This document shows positions 17,195 through 28,700 of a stretch of 64,000 bases of DNA, piece after piece. Origin of the DNA: Limnoraphis robusta CS-951 (GTDB lineage Bacteria; Cyanobacteriota; Cyanobacteriia; Cyanobacteriales; Microcoleaceae); assembly GCF_000972705.2 (NCBI RefSeq), contig NZ_LATL02000337.1, positions 1 to 64,000 on the forward strand, read 5' to 3'. The position numbers and the translations under genes were made by a program. Each line of letters starts with the position of its first letter. The stretch's first letter is position 1. The notes beneath the pieces were generated by a model, which saw only the letters and a list, made by a program, of their open reading frames with translations, was not told the origin of the DNA and made no database searches.

Positions 17195-18025
17195 ATGAAA
17201 AGCGTTGTCCTCCGCCGACAATTGCTAGAGAGTCAGTGGTCGATCAAACTGAACCTACTGATTACCCTAGTACGGCGAGATTTGGAAGCCCGCTATAAAG
17301 GTTCTATTTTGGGGAATTTATGGCCACTGCTTAATCAGCTTGTGCAATTGCTGATTTTTACCTATGTTTTTTCAATTGTCTTACAAGTTAAATTGAATAT
17401 ACAAGGGGTTCCGGCGGACAATAAACTGGCGTTTGGGTTGTGGTTGTTTGCAGGATTGTTACCCTGGTTAGCCTTTACCAATGGACTGACGCAAGCCGCG
17501 ACTTGTGTTGTGGGACAGCCCAACTTAGTTAAAAAAGTCGTGTTTCCATTGGGCCTGCTTCCTCTGGTACCGATTTGTTCAGCGTTTATTGAAAGTACCT
17601 TTGGGCTAGTTGCTTTAATCACCTTGGTTTTGATTATTATTCCTGAACCTGCTGTTAGTCTCTGGCTGTTACCTTTTGTGTGGATTCCGCAACTTCTCCT
17701 CACCGCAGGTTTAGGATATTTAACCGCAGGTTTAACGGTCTTTTTGCGAGATATTCCTCAAAGTTTAGGCGTGATTCTCAATCTCTGGTTTTATGCGACT
17801 CCCATTGTTTATCCTGCCTTTAAAATTCCAGAAGCGTGGCAGGTTTGGGTGTTTTGGTTGAATCCGATTACAGCGATCGCTGAGACTTACCGTGATATTG
17901 TACTCAAGGGTCAGATTCAACACGGGGGAGAACTTGCTACAGCAACAATCGTCTCTATCATTATATTTTATGGAGGCGTGTGGGTCTACAAACGTTTGCG
18001 TCCAGCTTTTGCTGATGTTTTGTAG
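17195..18025 (+). CDS. ABC-2 type polysaccharide export permease (Wzm-like)
   Basis: 276-residue integral membrane subunit of an ABC-2 exporter for polysaccharide or O-antigen-like glycans. ATG 17195 is preferred to a TTG at 17183. About six membrane spans are visible, plus family motifs: RRDLEARYKGSILG near the N-terminus, LWPLLNQLVQL, LPWLAF, and ATPIVYP with WLNPITAI in the last third. It is followed after 69 bases by its ATPase partner. Together they would move a lipid-linked glycan across the inner membrane. Confidence 0.92.
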   Translation: MKSVVLRRQLLESQWSIKLNLLITLVRRDLEARYKGSILGNLWPLLNQLVQLLIFTYVFSIVLQVKLNIQGVPADNKLAFGLWLFAGLLPWLAFTNGLTQAATCVVGQPNLVKKVVFPLGLLPLVPICSAFIESTFGLVALITLVLIIIPEPAVSLWLLPFVWIPQLLLTAGLGYLTAGLTVFLRDIPQSLGVILNLWFYATPIVYPAFKIPEAWQVWVFWLNPITAIAETYRDIVLKGQIQHGGELATATIVSIIIFYGGVWVYKRLRPAFADVL

Positions 18026-18094
18026 CAATGACTGTCTTCTTCCGACCTCACCTCACTGACGGATTACGATATCTCGGTAGCTAGTAAACGACGA

Positions 18095-19501
18095 ATGTCC
18101 GAAATTGCAATTTCAGTTAATCACGTTTCCAAGTGTTTTAAGCGGTATCGACATCCGGTTGACCGACTTAAAGAGATTTTTTTGCCGCGTCAGCAACTCG
18201 CTGAGAATTTCTGGGCGTTACGAGAGATTAATCTACAAGTTTATCAAGGGCAAACGCTAGGAATTGTTGGTCGAAATGGTTCGGGAAAAAGTACGCTGTT
18301 GCAAATTATTGTAGGCACTCTCACTCCTACTAATGGCAACGTAGAAGTTCAGGGTCGAGTGTCGGCTTTGTTAGAACTCGGTAGTGGGTTTAACCCGGAA
18401 TTTACGGGACGGCAAAATGTCTTTTTTAATGGTCAACTCCTGGGATTAAAACACCAGGAAATCGAACAAAAGTTTGAAGAAATTGTCGCGTTTGCCGATA
18501 TTGGAGACTTTATCAATCAACCCGTTAAAACCTATTCTAGCGGAATGTATGTGCGGTTAGCGTTTGCGGTGGCAACCAGTTCTGAACCCGATATTTTAGT
18601 GGTGGATGAAGCCCTTTCTGTTGGGGATGAAGCCTTTCAACGCAAATGTTTTAGTCGTATCCATGAAATCCAAGATCGAGGCGGAACGATTTTATTTGTT
18701 TCTCATGCGGCTTCATCGGTTACTCAACTTTGTGACTCAGCAATTTTGATGGATCGGGGTGAAATACTGTTAGAACATAGCCCCAAAATGATTATATCAA
18801 AATATCAAAAAATGATCTACGCTGATGCGACAGAATCGGAACGATTGCGAGAGGAAATTCGCCATCTCAAAGCTTCATTTAAGCCCCAGGAAGTCTTTCA
18901 AAAGGTTGAGTGGAAAAAGTATCATCGCAGCCAAGCGAATCAACATCAAACTGAATCTAAACAAGCTGATTATTATGACTATTATGACCCGAAATTAGCA
19001 CCCGATCATCCGATTCAATATCCCTCTCGTGGCGCAACCATTACTGATCCTCATATTGCCACCCCTAAAGGGGAACGAGTGAATCATATCATTGCTCGAA
19101 ATGATTACATCTATTCCTACACTGTAGAATTTCAAAAAGCCGCTTCACACGTCCGCTTTGGAATGTTAGTCAAAACCATCAGTGGGTTTGAACTTGCAGG
19201 GGCTTCTTTCCTCGCGACCTCCCAATTTATTAAACACATTTCCCCCGGTACTCAACTCGTGTTAGAATTCAGGTTTAAATGTTTACTCGCACCGGATGTT
19301 TACTTTTTAAATGCTGGAGTTTCAGGAATTGTAGAGGGTGAATTTACTTATCTTGATCGATGTATTGATGTTGCCATGTTTAGAGTTCAACCTTGTGAGA
19401 GTTCTTGCGGTACTGGAGTTGTAGATTTGCTCGTTGAGCCAAAATTAACCGTCACTTCGGGTCAAATCGAACAGGAGCAAGAAATACAACAATATCTTTA
19501 A
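18095..19501 (+). CDS. ABC transporter ATP-binding protein with substrate-recognition tail (Wzt-like)
   Basis: 468-residue ATPase of the same exporter. Nucleotide-binding domain about 1-245: Walker A GRNGSGKST, signature YSSGMYVRLAFA, Walker B ILVVDEALSVGD and switch His in FVSHAA. After a charged linker (about 245-300), a C-terminal beta-sandwich of about 150 residues resembles the Wzt carbohydrate-binding domain that recognises the chemically capped end of the finished glycan. Such caps are often methyl groups, and two methyltransferase genes follow directly. Confidence 0.92.
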   Translation: MSEIAISVNHVSKCFKRYRHPVDRLKEIFLPRQQLAENFWALREINLQVYQGQTLGIVGRNGSGKSTLLQIIVGTLTPTNGNVEVQGRVSALLELGSGFNPEFTGRQNVFFNGQLLGLKHQEIEQKFEEIVAFADIGDFINQPVKTYSSGMYVRLAFAVATSSEPDILVVDEALSVGDEAFQRKCFSRIHEIQDRGGTILFVSHAASSVTQLCDSAILMDRGEILLEHSPKMIISKYQKMIYADATESERLREEIRHLKASFKPQEVFQKVEWKKYHRSQANQHQTESKQADYYDYYDPKLAPDHPIQYPSRGATITDPHIATPKGERVNHIIARNDYIYSYTVEFQKAASHVRFGMLVKTISGFELAGASFLATSQFIKHISPGTQLVLEFRFKCLLAPDVYFLNAGVSGIVEGEFTYLDRCIDVAMFRVQPCESSCGTGVVDLLVEPKLTVTSGQIEQEQEIQQYL

Positions 19502-19530
19502 AATATCTTAACCTAAAATTCGGTTAATGT

Positions 19531-19588
19531 TGGGGCGGGTTCCGAACAAATATCTGTCTCTAACAAATAACCTTTATAAACCCGCACC
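19531..19588. repeat. Dispersed GGGGCGGGTT hairpin repeat (single copy)
   Basis: Inverted repeat GGGGCGGGTT...TAAACCCGC in the gap between the ABC ATPase and the first methyltransferase gene. It is followed on the plus strand by a run of six T, so it could also act as a partial terminator inside the operon. Same family as the hairpins at 15.8-16.2 and 48.2-48.4 kb. Confidence 0.75.
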
Positions 19589-19609
19589 TTTTTTCAGGAA
19601 ACAGTGAAC

Positions 19610-21064
19610 ATGGAAGTCAATTGTTTTGTTGAAAATAATCCGATTGTTGAAACCTTAATTCAGCATTTTGCTCGATCTCCTCAAACATTTCAGCCTCAAA
19701 TTGCCGCCGCAGATGAGATGTTTTTGTATCAGTTGGATGAATTAGAATATCAAAATTTTGATCTAGCTTTGGTTAATTATTATAGTTTAGGTCGGACATT
19801 ATTTGATTCTATCCAACAGATTATTAACGTATATTTTGGCAGTTTTGAACAGATTTCATCCTTTTTGGATTTTGCTTGTGGATATGGTCGGTTTATGCGG
19901 TTTTTAGTTCAAGAAATGCCTGCACCAAAGATTTGGGCTTCTGATATTTATGCGGATGCGGTGAGGTTTCAAACTGAATATTTTGGGGTGAATGGTATTG
20001 TTTCTACGCTTGAACCTGAAGATTATCAAGTCGAACGAAAATTTGACTGCATCTATGCCGGGTCATTTTTTAGTCATATGCCGCCCCGAACGTTTAAAGC
20101 TTGGATGCAGCAACTCTATGATTTATTAAATCCTGAAGGATTGCTCATTTTTAGTGTATTAGATGAGGCAATTTTACCTGGGGCTATCGAGATGCCATCA
20201 GAGGGAATTCTTTTTTCTTCGGATAGTAGTGAAAGTCAATTTCTTGACCGAAATGACTATGGTACAACCTATGTTAAAGAAGCTTTTATTCGAGAGTTAA
20301 TTCAGAAAGTTAGTCAAAATAAAGCTTCTATTTTTCGCATTCCTAAAGGACTCAGTAACTATCAAGATTTATATTTGGTGACGCCTCAGCAAAATCGAGA
20401 CTTTACCGCCTTAGACTTTAAATATTATCCAGAAGGTTATCTAGATGGGTGTAATATTACTCCAACCGGAGACATTCAACTCGAAGGCTGGGCGGTAGAT
20501 TATTGTAACCCTAAAGGTTGTGTTGAGACGATTCAAATGATTGTCAATAACCAAGTCATTCAACAGTGTAAACCCAGTCAAGAACGTCCTGATTTAGTTG
20601 AACATTTTAAAACCTCTCAAGCTTTAAATTCTGGATGGAATTGTTCGATAGATTCGGGTAAAATTTCACCCCAAGATATTATTATTATTAAAGCAGTTAA
20701 CACAGTTGGACTAGAATGGATTATTGCTGTAGAAACTGTTAAAAATATGATGGTTAGAACTCGATGGCGAGATGATCTTTTAGAAACGCAGAATCAGTTA
20801 AAGCAGCGTGAAAGTAAACTCCAAGAAACACAATCTCAACTCGAATTAACAGAATATACCCTAGCCCAAGCGAGAGATAAATTAACACAACTAGAAGCTA
20901 AACTGGGTGACTGTCAGTTGGAACTTTCATCTAGTCAATTTCTGCTAGAACAATCAAAAAATCACATTCAAGCGATGGAAAGTAGCAAGTTTTGGCAACT
21001 GAGAACCCAATGGCTTAAACTCAAACAAACTTTAGGAATTATCCCAAAAAATCCAACTAAATAG
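19610..21064 (+). CDS. Class I SAM-dependent methyltransferase with GW module and coiled-coil tail (copy 1)
   Basis: 484 residues from ATG 19610 (a GTG lies at 19604). The methyltransferase domain (about 70-240) has the SAM motif FLDFACGYGRFMRF, and an acidic residue in WASDIYADAV. It is followed by a beta module (about 275-370) with LEGWAVD...RPDLVEHF...NSGW, then a Gln/Leu-rich coiled coil (about 385-460) ending in AMESSKFWQLR and a basic tail. The acceptor is unknown; position after the exporter suggests methylation of the exported glycan. It is a tandem paralogue of the next gene, 30 bases away. Confidence 0.85.
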   Translation: MEVNCFVENNPIVETLIQHFARSPQTFQPQIAAADEMFLYQLDELEYQNFDLALVNYYSLGRTLFDSIQQIINVYFGSFEQISSFLDFACGYGRFMRFLVQEMPAPKIWASDIYADAVRFQTEYFGVNGIVSTLEPEDYQVERKFDCIYAGSFFSHMPPRTFKAWMQQLYDLLNPEGLLIFSVLDEAILPGAIEMPSEGILFSSDSSESQFLDRNDYGTTYVKEAFIRELIQKVSQNKASIFRIPKGLSNYQDLYLVTPQQNRDFTALDFKYYPEGYLDGCNITPTGDIQLEGWAVDYCNPKGCVETIQMIVNNQVIQQCKPSQERPDLVEHFKTSQALNSGWNCSIDSGKISPQDIIIIKAVNTVGLEWIIAVETVKNMMVRTRWRDDLLETQNQLKQRESKLQETQSQLELTEYTLAQARDKLTQLEAKLGDCQLELSSSQFLLEQSKNHIQAMESSKFWQLRTQWLKLKQTLGIIPKNPTK

Positions 21065-21094
21065 AGCAATTATCCAACATTCAACATTACAACT

Positions 21095-22639
21095 ATGGAA
21101 ACTAATCGCTTTGTTAAAAACAACCCAATTGTTCAAACGGTAACACAACATTTAGCACATTCGCCGCAAACTTTTCAGCCGGAAATTGCAGCCGATGATG
21201 AAATGTATTTGTATCAGTTGGATGAGTCTGAAGACCGTAATAGCGATCACGCTTTAGTCTATTATTATCTATTAGGACGATCTATTATTGATTCGATTCG
21301 ACAAATTATTAATGCACACTTTGGCAGTTTTGCTCAAGTTTCTTCTTTCCTCGATTTTGCCTGTGGTTATGGACGTTCGACGCGATTTTTAATTCAAGAA
21401 ATCCCTCCCGAAAATGTTTGGGTGTCTGATATTTATGCCAATGCGGTTAAATTTCAGATGGAAATCTTTGGGGTGAATGGCATTATTTCCACTCGTGAAC
21501 CGGAAGATTATCCAAGTGATCAAAAATTTGACTGTATTTATGCGGGGTCGTTTTTTAGCCATATGCCGCAGCGAACCTTTACCCGTTGGATGCAGCGACT
21601 TTATGACCTTTTAACGCCGGAAGGTTTGCTAATTTTCAGTGTATTAGATGAGGCAATTATGCCGTCCCATGTGCAGATGTTACCGTCAGGAATTGTCTTT
21701 TCAACTGAAAGTAGTGAGAGTCAATATCTTGACCGGAATGAGTACGGCACAACCTACGTTACAGCAACCTACATTCACGAATTAATCGATAAAGTCAGTC
21801 AAAATAAAGCGACGATTTATCGGGTAAAAAAAGGATTGAGTAACTATCAAGATTTGTATGCTGTTACTCCCAAAAAACATGATCAATTTACAGAATTAAA
21901 CTTTAGTTATCATCCGCTTGGGTATTTGGATGCTTGCCAAATTCAACCGAATGGTAATCTTTATTTAGAAGGTTGGGCGGTTGATTTGAATCCGGGGAGT
22001 CAGGTCAAAACGATTCAAATGTTAGTGAATAATCAACTGATTCAACAGTGTCAACCGACAATCAAACGACCCGATTTAGTTGAACATTTTCACCAAGAAG
22101 AAGCGTTAAACTCAGGTTGGTGTTGTGAAATTAATAGTCATCAGATTTCACCGGAAGATATTCTTTTAATTCGAGCAGTTAATCCTGCGGGTTTGGAGTG
22201 GATTATTGAAACAGGTTTTGTCAAATCCCTCATTTCTCAAACGCAATGGCAAACCCATCTTATTTCATGGCGAACTCAACTGCAACATCTACAGGTACAA
22301 TTCAATCAGTCTCAGAAACAATTAAACTTAACCCAAAATCAACTCGAACAGTCTGAGGCTAAACTAGCTGAAACTGATGGACAATTGGGGAAAACTCAAG
22401 CCCAACTTTTGCAAACGGAAGCAAAACTTGACTTTGTGCAGGCTCAACTTAGACAATGTGAAGCGAAACTCTCACAGACTGAAACGGAACTGGGTCAATG
22501 TCAATGGCAACTGGAATCAAAGCAAACTTTGTTAGAACAGGCACAAAACCGCATTCAGGCAATGGAAAGTAGTAAATTTTGGAAATTGAGGGCAAAATGG
22601 TTTAAACTGAGGCGTGCTATGGGTTTATCTCAAGATTAA
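21095..22639 (+). CDS. Class I SAM-dependent methyltransferase with GW module and coiled-coil tail (copy 2)
   Basis: 514 residues, same architecture as the preceding gene and alignable almost end to end: SAM motif FLDFACGYGRSTRF, WVSDIYANAV, GSFFSHMPQRTF, then LEGWAVD...RPDLVEHF...NSGW and a longer coiled coil (about 390-490) with seven-residue steps such as QTEAKL/QCEAKL. It ends in AMESSKFWKLR and a basic segment. A recent duplication with an expanded coiled coil is the simplest reading. Two non-identical copies imply either two methylation sites or two partners. Confidence 0.85.
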   Translation: METNRFVKNNPIVQTVTQHLAHSPQTFQPEIAADDEMYLYQLDESEDRNSDHALVYYYLLGRSIIDSIRQIINAHFGSFAQVSSFLDFACGYGRSTRFLIQEIPPENVWVSDIYANAVKFQMEIFGVNGIISTREPEDYPSDQKFDCIYAGSFFSHMPQRTFTRWMQRLYDLLTPEGLLIFSVLDEAIMPSHVQMLPSGIVFSTESSESQYLDRNEYGTTYVTATYIHELIDKVSQNKATIYRVKKGLSNYQDLYAVTPKKHDQFTELNFSYHPLGYLDACQIQPNGNLYLEGWAVDLNPGSQVKTIQMLVNNQLIQQCQPTIKRPDLVEHFHQEEALNSGWCCEINSHQISPEDILLIRAVNPAGLEWIIETGFVKSLISQTQWQTHLISWRTQLQHLQVQFNQSQKQLNLTQNQLEQSEAKLAETDGQLGKTQAQLLQTEAKLDFVQAQLRQCEAKLSQTETELGQCQWQLESKQTLLEQAQNRIQAMESSKFWKLRAKWFKLRRAMGLSQD

Positions 22640-22703
22640 GAGATCAAGATTTGAGGGAGAAAAAAGGATTATTAACTACTTTTGAAAAACCACCGACAAA
22701 ACT

Positions 22704-25700
22704 ATGGATAAATCAGACCGTAACTCACCGATTATTGTTGCTGGAATGCACCGTTCTGGAACTTCCCTAACGGCATCTTTACTAGAACGTTTGGGGGTGA
22801 ATATTGGCAAACGGCTCGTTGGGGCGAACTATGGGAATGTGAAAGGACATTTTGAAAATATTGATTTTGTCGAATTTCACAAGGCGATTTTACATGACCA
22901 TAATATTGATGAGTTGGGTTGTACCTTTCAGTCGAATATTTCCCTAAATTCCCGACAGATTGAACAAGCTCAGAGTTTAATTCAACACAACCAAGATTCT
23001 CAACATCCTTGGGGATGGAAAGACCCCAGAACCACTTTGTTTTTGGAGTTTTGGCAGGAAATTTTACCCGAAGCACATTTTGTTTTTGTTTATCGTTCCC
23101 CTTGGGAAGTTGTTGATTCCCTTTACCGTCGTTCTACCGATTTAACGCTAATTAAATCCCCCGAATTAGCCGTTAAGATGTGGATACATTATAACAAAAA
23201 AATTCTCAATTTTTATCGAGAAAATCCAGAAAATAGTTTATTAGTCAATGTCTATAAAGTTGGGACAAAACCGCAAGACTTTGTTCAAGCACTTAATTCT
23301 AAATTTAACCTGAATTTACCCTCCCCTCCTGAAGATAATTTTGATCCTTATTTATTAGTTGATAATATTTTAGCCACTCCGCGACCCCAACTGATTAAAC
23401 ATTGTTTTCCTGATTCTATTGACCTGTATCTACAAATCGAAGCCTTAGCAGAAAATCTCAGTCGCGGCTTAACTCCGGTAGAGTCACAAGTTTTAAACCA
23501 GTCTAGCTCATTAACTTGGGTCTTTAAAGATTGGTCACAGGTGCGGTTGTTAGAAAAAGACAAAAAAATATTAACCCAAGAAAACGACCAGTTAAAAATA
23601 GATATTGAACAATGGCAAGATAAATTTCAAGAAGCGGTTGATAAATTAGTAAAAACTGAAACCGAACTGGGTCAAACCCAACTGCAACTTGATGGCGTAG
23701 AAATTCGTTATCAAGAAACCCTCGATAAACTGATTACCACAGAAGAAGAACTCGGTCAAGCCCAACTGAAAGCGAACACCGCCGAAAATACTCGCAAAGA
23801 AGCCGTTAAAAAACTCACCACTGTCGAAGAAGAACTTGGCAAAACCCAACAACAACTCGAAGGAACACAAATTCAGTTACAGGGGACAGAAATACACGCC
23901 CAAAACTTAGAAAAAAACTTTCAAGAAGCGGCTGAGAAGTTGATGTTAACCGAGACGGAACTCGGCAAAACCCAAGGACAATTAGAACAAGTTCAAATTC
24001 AATACCAGGAAACCCTAAGCCAACTCGCCCATACCGAAACTCAACTCAATCAAAATAAATATCATTTGGCGACACTTCAGCAAAGTTTGTTAGCATCTCA
24101 AGCCCGTTTTCAAGAATCCCTAAACAAAATTTATAGCCTCGAAAATGAACTCGGTAAAACTCAACTCGAACTCGTGCAAACCCAAGGCGAAGTTAACGCG
24201 ATAAAATCGTCTAAACTTTGGAAAATTCGAGAAAAATGGGTTGACTTTAAACGCTTTTCTCGTCGAACACTCAAAGCCGAATATATCCATTACATCGAGA
24301 CTCCGACACAATGGGAATTTATCGGCAATGGTGACACATTTACCCAAATTGAAGGCTGGTGTTTCCACACGGGAAAACGTAATTTTACCGGAATTCGTGC
24401 TAAAATAGGATCAGAAACGTTTACCGGGGTTTATGGGATTGAACGCTTGGATGTTGCCCAACAATTTGATTGGATAGAAGCCGCTCAAAATTGCGGATTT
24501 CGCCTGGAAATTCCCCTGAAAGTTGGCAATCAAAAAGTCCATTTAGAACTGCAAAATCGCAACGGAAAATGGCAAAAATTTGCGACCTATTCCCTGCAAG
24601 TTTGCCCCATCCAAGCCTCCCTAGATGTTCCATCTCCTGGCGAACAACGACCCGGACAAATTCTATTTGCAGGCTGGTGTTGTCATCCCGAATATCGCAT
24701 TACTCAACTCACTTTATATTGTGGCGAACGTTCGATGCAATGTGCCTATGGGTTGCAACGTCGGGACGTGGGCGAAGTCTTTCCCGACTGGCCCGGAAGT
24801 GCAAATAGTGGGTTTGAAGCGCTGATGGATGTTCCCGTTGGTCAGTGGCCTATGAGGTTAGAAGCCGAGTTAGAAACCGGAGAAACCGTTACTTATCCCT
24901 TCAGCCAGCCCTTGACGGTAAGGCGTTATGGACTCTCCGCCCAAAGTTCGGCCAAAATGCGACAATTATCAGAATTTGTTGCTGCTATTCGTCAACGGGC
25001 CGCCGAACGCAAGCAACGCCTCGGACGCCTGCTTCCCCTACCTGGCGAAATTCCTGCTATTATTCGCCAAGCGCGGCTGATGTACCGCAAAACCGAAGCG
25101 ACGACAGACCTCGCCCTTCTGCCTCCCGGCTTTGAACTCCCCAAACCCATCGACCCCTACGACGCTTGGTTGAGTGCGAACCAATGGACACAACGCAGTT
25201 TAGACCATTTACAAACTCGACTGCAAACTTATTCGGCGCAAAAATTGCCAAAAATTTCGGTGGTGATGCCTGTATATAATCCCCCGATAGAATTTTTAGA
25301 AAAAGCCATTGAAAGTGTAATTAACCAAGTTTATTCTAACTGGGAATTGTGCATCGCTGATGATTGCAGTACCAACCCCCAAATCGCCCTAACGCTGAAT
25401 AAATTTTCCCAAGAAGATGAACGAATCAGGGTGATTTTTCGCCCAGAAAATGGCAATATTAGTCGCGCGACCAACTCCGCCGCAGTTCTCGCCACTGGTG
25501 AATTTATCTTATTACTTGACCACGACGACGAACTCACGCCGAATGCGTTAGGAGAAATCGCGATTTACCTGGCTGAACATCCTGAAACCGACGTTCTCTA
25601 TACCGATGACGACAAAATTGACACCCAAGGAAAACGATTTGCACCTCAATTTAAACCAGACTGGTCGCCGGAATTACTCCTATCTTATATGTATATGGGT

Positions 25701-28700
25701 CATGCGTTAGTTCTGCGACGCAAACTGTTTGAAGAAGTGTCAGGAATGCGATTAGGATTTGAAGGTTCGCAGGATTATGATTTAGCCCTGAGAATCACAG
25801 AAAATACTCGTCATATTGCTCATTTACCTTTGGTATTATATCACTGGCGAACGGCTCCCGGTTCAACGGCAATTTCAGGCGCCGCTAAACCTGCGAGTTT
25901 TGAAGCAGGTCGCCAAGCGGTTCAAGATGCGTTAAACCGTCGAGAAATTGAGTCAAATGTGTATCAACCTCGTTGGGCGGTTGAACAAAGTTTGGGGATT
26001 TTTTCCCATGAATTCCCCGATAATGGGCCGTCTGTTACCGTTATTATTCCCACGAAAAATCAGCTAAAATTATTGCAAGCTTGTTTAAAATCGTTGTTAG
26101 AAAAAACGACTTATCAAAACTATGAAGTTCTGATTATTGATAACGAAAGCGACGACCCGAAAACCCTTGAATATTTTGATTGGATTTCTCAGGCTGAAAC
26201 TCAACCTAAAATATCGATTCTCAAAGTTGCCAATTCTAACGGTAAATTTAGCTTTGCAGCGATAAATAACCGGGCGGTTGAACAGGTTAAAACTGGATAT
26301 GTTCTCTTTTTAAACAACGACACCGAGATACTTTCTCCCCAGTGGTTGAGTCAGATGATGGGGTATATTCAGCTAGAAAAAGTTGCGGCGGTAGGGGCGC
26401 GATTAATTTTCCCCGATGACCATATTCAACACGCCGGAATTATTCACGGGTTACACCACAAATTGGCGGGGCATGCGGTTAAACTCTCTCATCGAGACTA
26501 TTTTGGATATTTGGCTTATTCTAAAGTTGTGCGGAACTATTCTGCGGTAACTGCGGCTTGTTTATTAACGCCTCGTCAACTGTTTTTAGACTTGGGTGGT
26601 TTTGATGAACAAAACTTCGCTGTTGCTTATAATGATGCGGACTACGGCTATCGTTTAACAGAAAATAATTATCGCTGCGTTTATTGTGCCGAAGCGGAAT
26701 TATTACACAAAGAAGGAACCTCCCGAGGGTTTAAAGATGACCCGAAAGAAGTGGCGAATTTCCGTCAGAAATATGCCGATAAAATTGACCCTTATTACAG
26801 CCATCATTTATCCCTCGCTAACGAATGGTTCCACGTTCAACCCCGACGGTTTAATATACAAACTTCTCAGGTAAAAATTAAACCCCGAGTGTTGATGTGT
26901 AGCAACGCTTTAGAATATACAGGCGCACCCCTACATCAATATGAAATTGCTGTACAATTAGCCGCACAGGATAAAATAGAACCTGTTATTTTTTGTGTCA
27001 ATGATGGGCCGTTGCGCGAAGCTTATGAACAAAAAGGTATTCCGGTTATTGTACAAGACCATCCTTTAATTAACATCTATCAACGGGAACAATATGACCT
27101 CGCCCTCCAAGATTTTGCTGAACAAATACAACTCAATTGTTATGATGTCGTTTATGCGAATACTTTAGAAAACTTCTTCATGGTAGACTGCGCCCAAAAA
27201 ATGGGGGTTCCTTCCGTTTGGAATGTTCACGAAAGCGAAGCTTGGCAAACTTATTTTAATGGGTTTGGGGGAGAAATAGCCGCCCGAGCGTTAGAATGTT
27301 TCCGCTATCCTTATCGAATTATTTTTGTGGCGGATGCAACCAGAAACACCTATTTACCTTTAAATAGTCATCACAATTTTACCGTTATTCACAATGGAAT
27401 GGATGTGGAACGGTTTAAATTAGTCGCTGAACAATGGAACCGCAAAGATGCCAGAGAAGCGCTACAAATTAAAGCTTCCGAAGTTGTCATTCTATTACTT
27501 GGAACCGTTTGTGAACGCAAAGGTCAGAAAGATTTAGTCAAAGCCTTAGCATTATTACCCCCAGAATATTATAGCCGCATTCGTTGTTTTATTGTTGGCG
27601 ATCGCCCGAGTGTTTATAGTACACAACTGACCACATTAGTCAAGCACCTCCCGCCGATTTTACAGTCTAAAATATCCATCGTTCCTGAAACGCCTGAAAC
27701 CCCGAAATATTATCAAGCTGCCGATATTTTTGTTTGTACGTCTCGTATTGAGAGTTATCCGCGAGTTATTCTCGAAGCAATGGCGTATAATTTACCCATT
27801 ATTACTACTCCCGTTTTTGGCATTTCCGAACAAGTTAAACCGGGAGTCAATGGTTTATTTTACACTCCCGATAAACCCGAAGAATTAGCCAAAAATTTGA
27901 TTAAACTTCTCGATAATGAGTCGGAACGTCAACACCTCGCGGATAACGCAAAATATGTTCTCGCCTCGTTAAATAGTTTCGAGGAAATGACCCAGGAATA
28001 CCAGCAAATTTTTGAGGAAGCTTACTTTATTAACCCCCATCCTCATCAAACGCTTCCCCCCCAAGAATTTATTCAACCTGTGTCAACACCTGAAGCCGTT
28101 TCACAACCCACAAAACCCACTCAAGATAAAAGTTATTGGGAAGCAAACCCGACTGCGGCGAGTGCGAGTGAATGGATATCAAACCCCATTATTGAGGATG
28201 TTATTCATCAGCGAATGTCAGGCGGTCAAACAAATAAATATTGGTTACGATGGTTAATTGAAGATTATTTTGCCGGAAGAACCTTTAATAATTTGTTGTC
28301 CTTGGGATGTGGAATGGGAAACCATGAAGTCACCCTCGCACAAGCAAACTTTGCCCGCAGTATTGATGCGTTTGACTTCTCGGAAGCATCCCTAGAAATG
28401 GCAAAACGTCGGGCGGAAATTGCCGGAGTTAAAGTTAACTTCTACACCGATGATTTTAATACCTTTAGCCTCGATAGTGGGAAGAAATACGATATTGCAT
28501 TTTGTTCTGGTTCATTGCATCATGTCAAAGAATTAGAGCGATTTTTAGAAATTGTTCATCGTTCTTTGCATCCTGAAGGGTATTTTATCGTCAATGAATA
28601 TATCGGCGATAACTACTGTATTTACAACCGAAAAAAAGTTGAGTTAATTAATCGTTTGTATGCTTGCTTTAACGAACTCTTGCGTTCAGGACTGCAAAGC

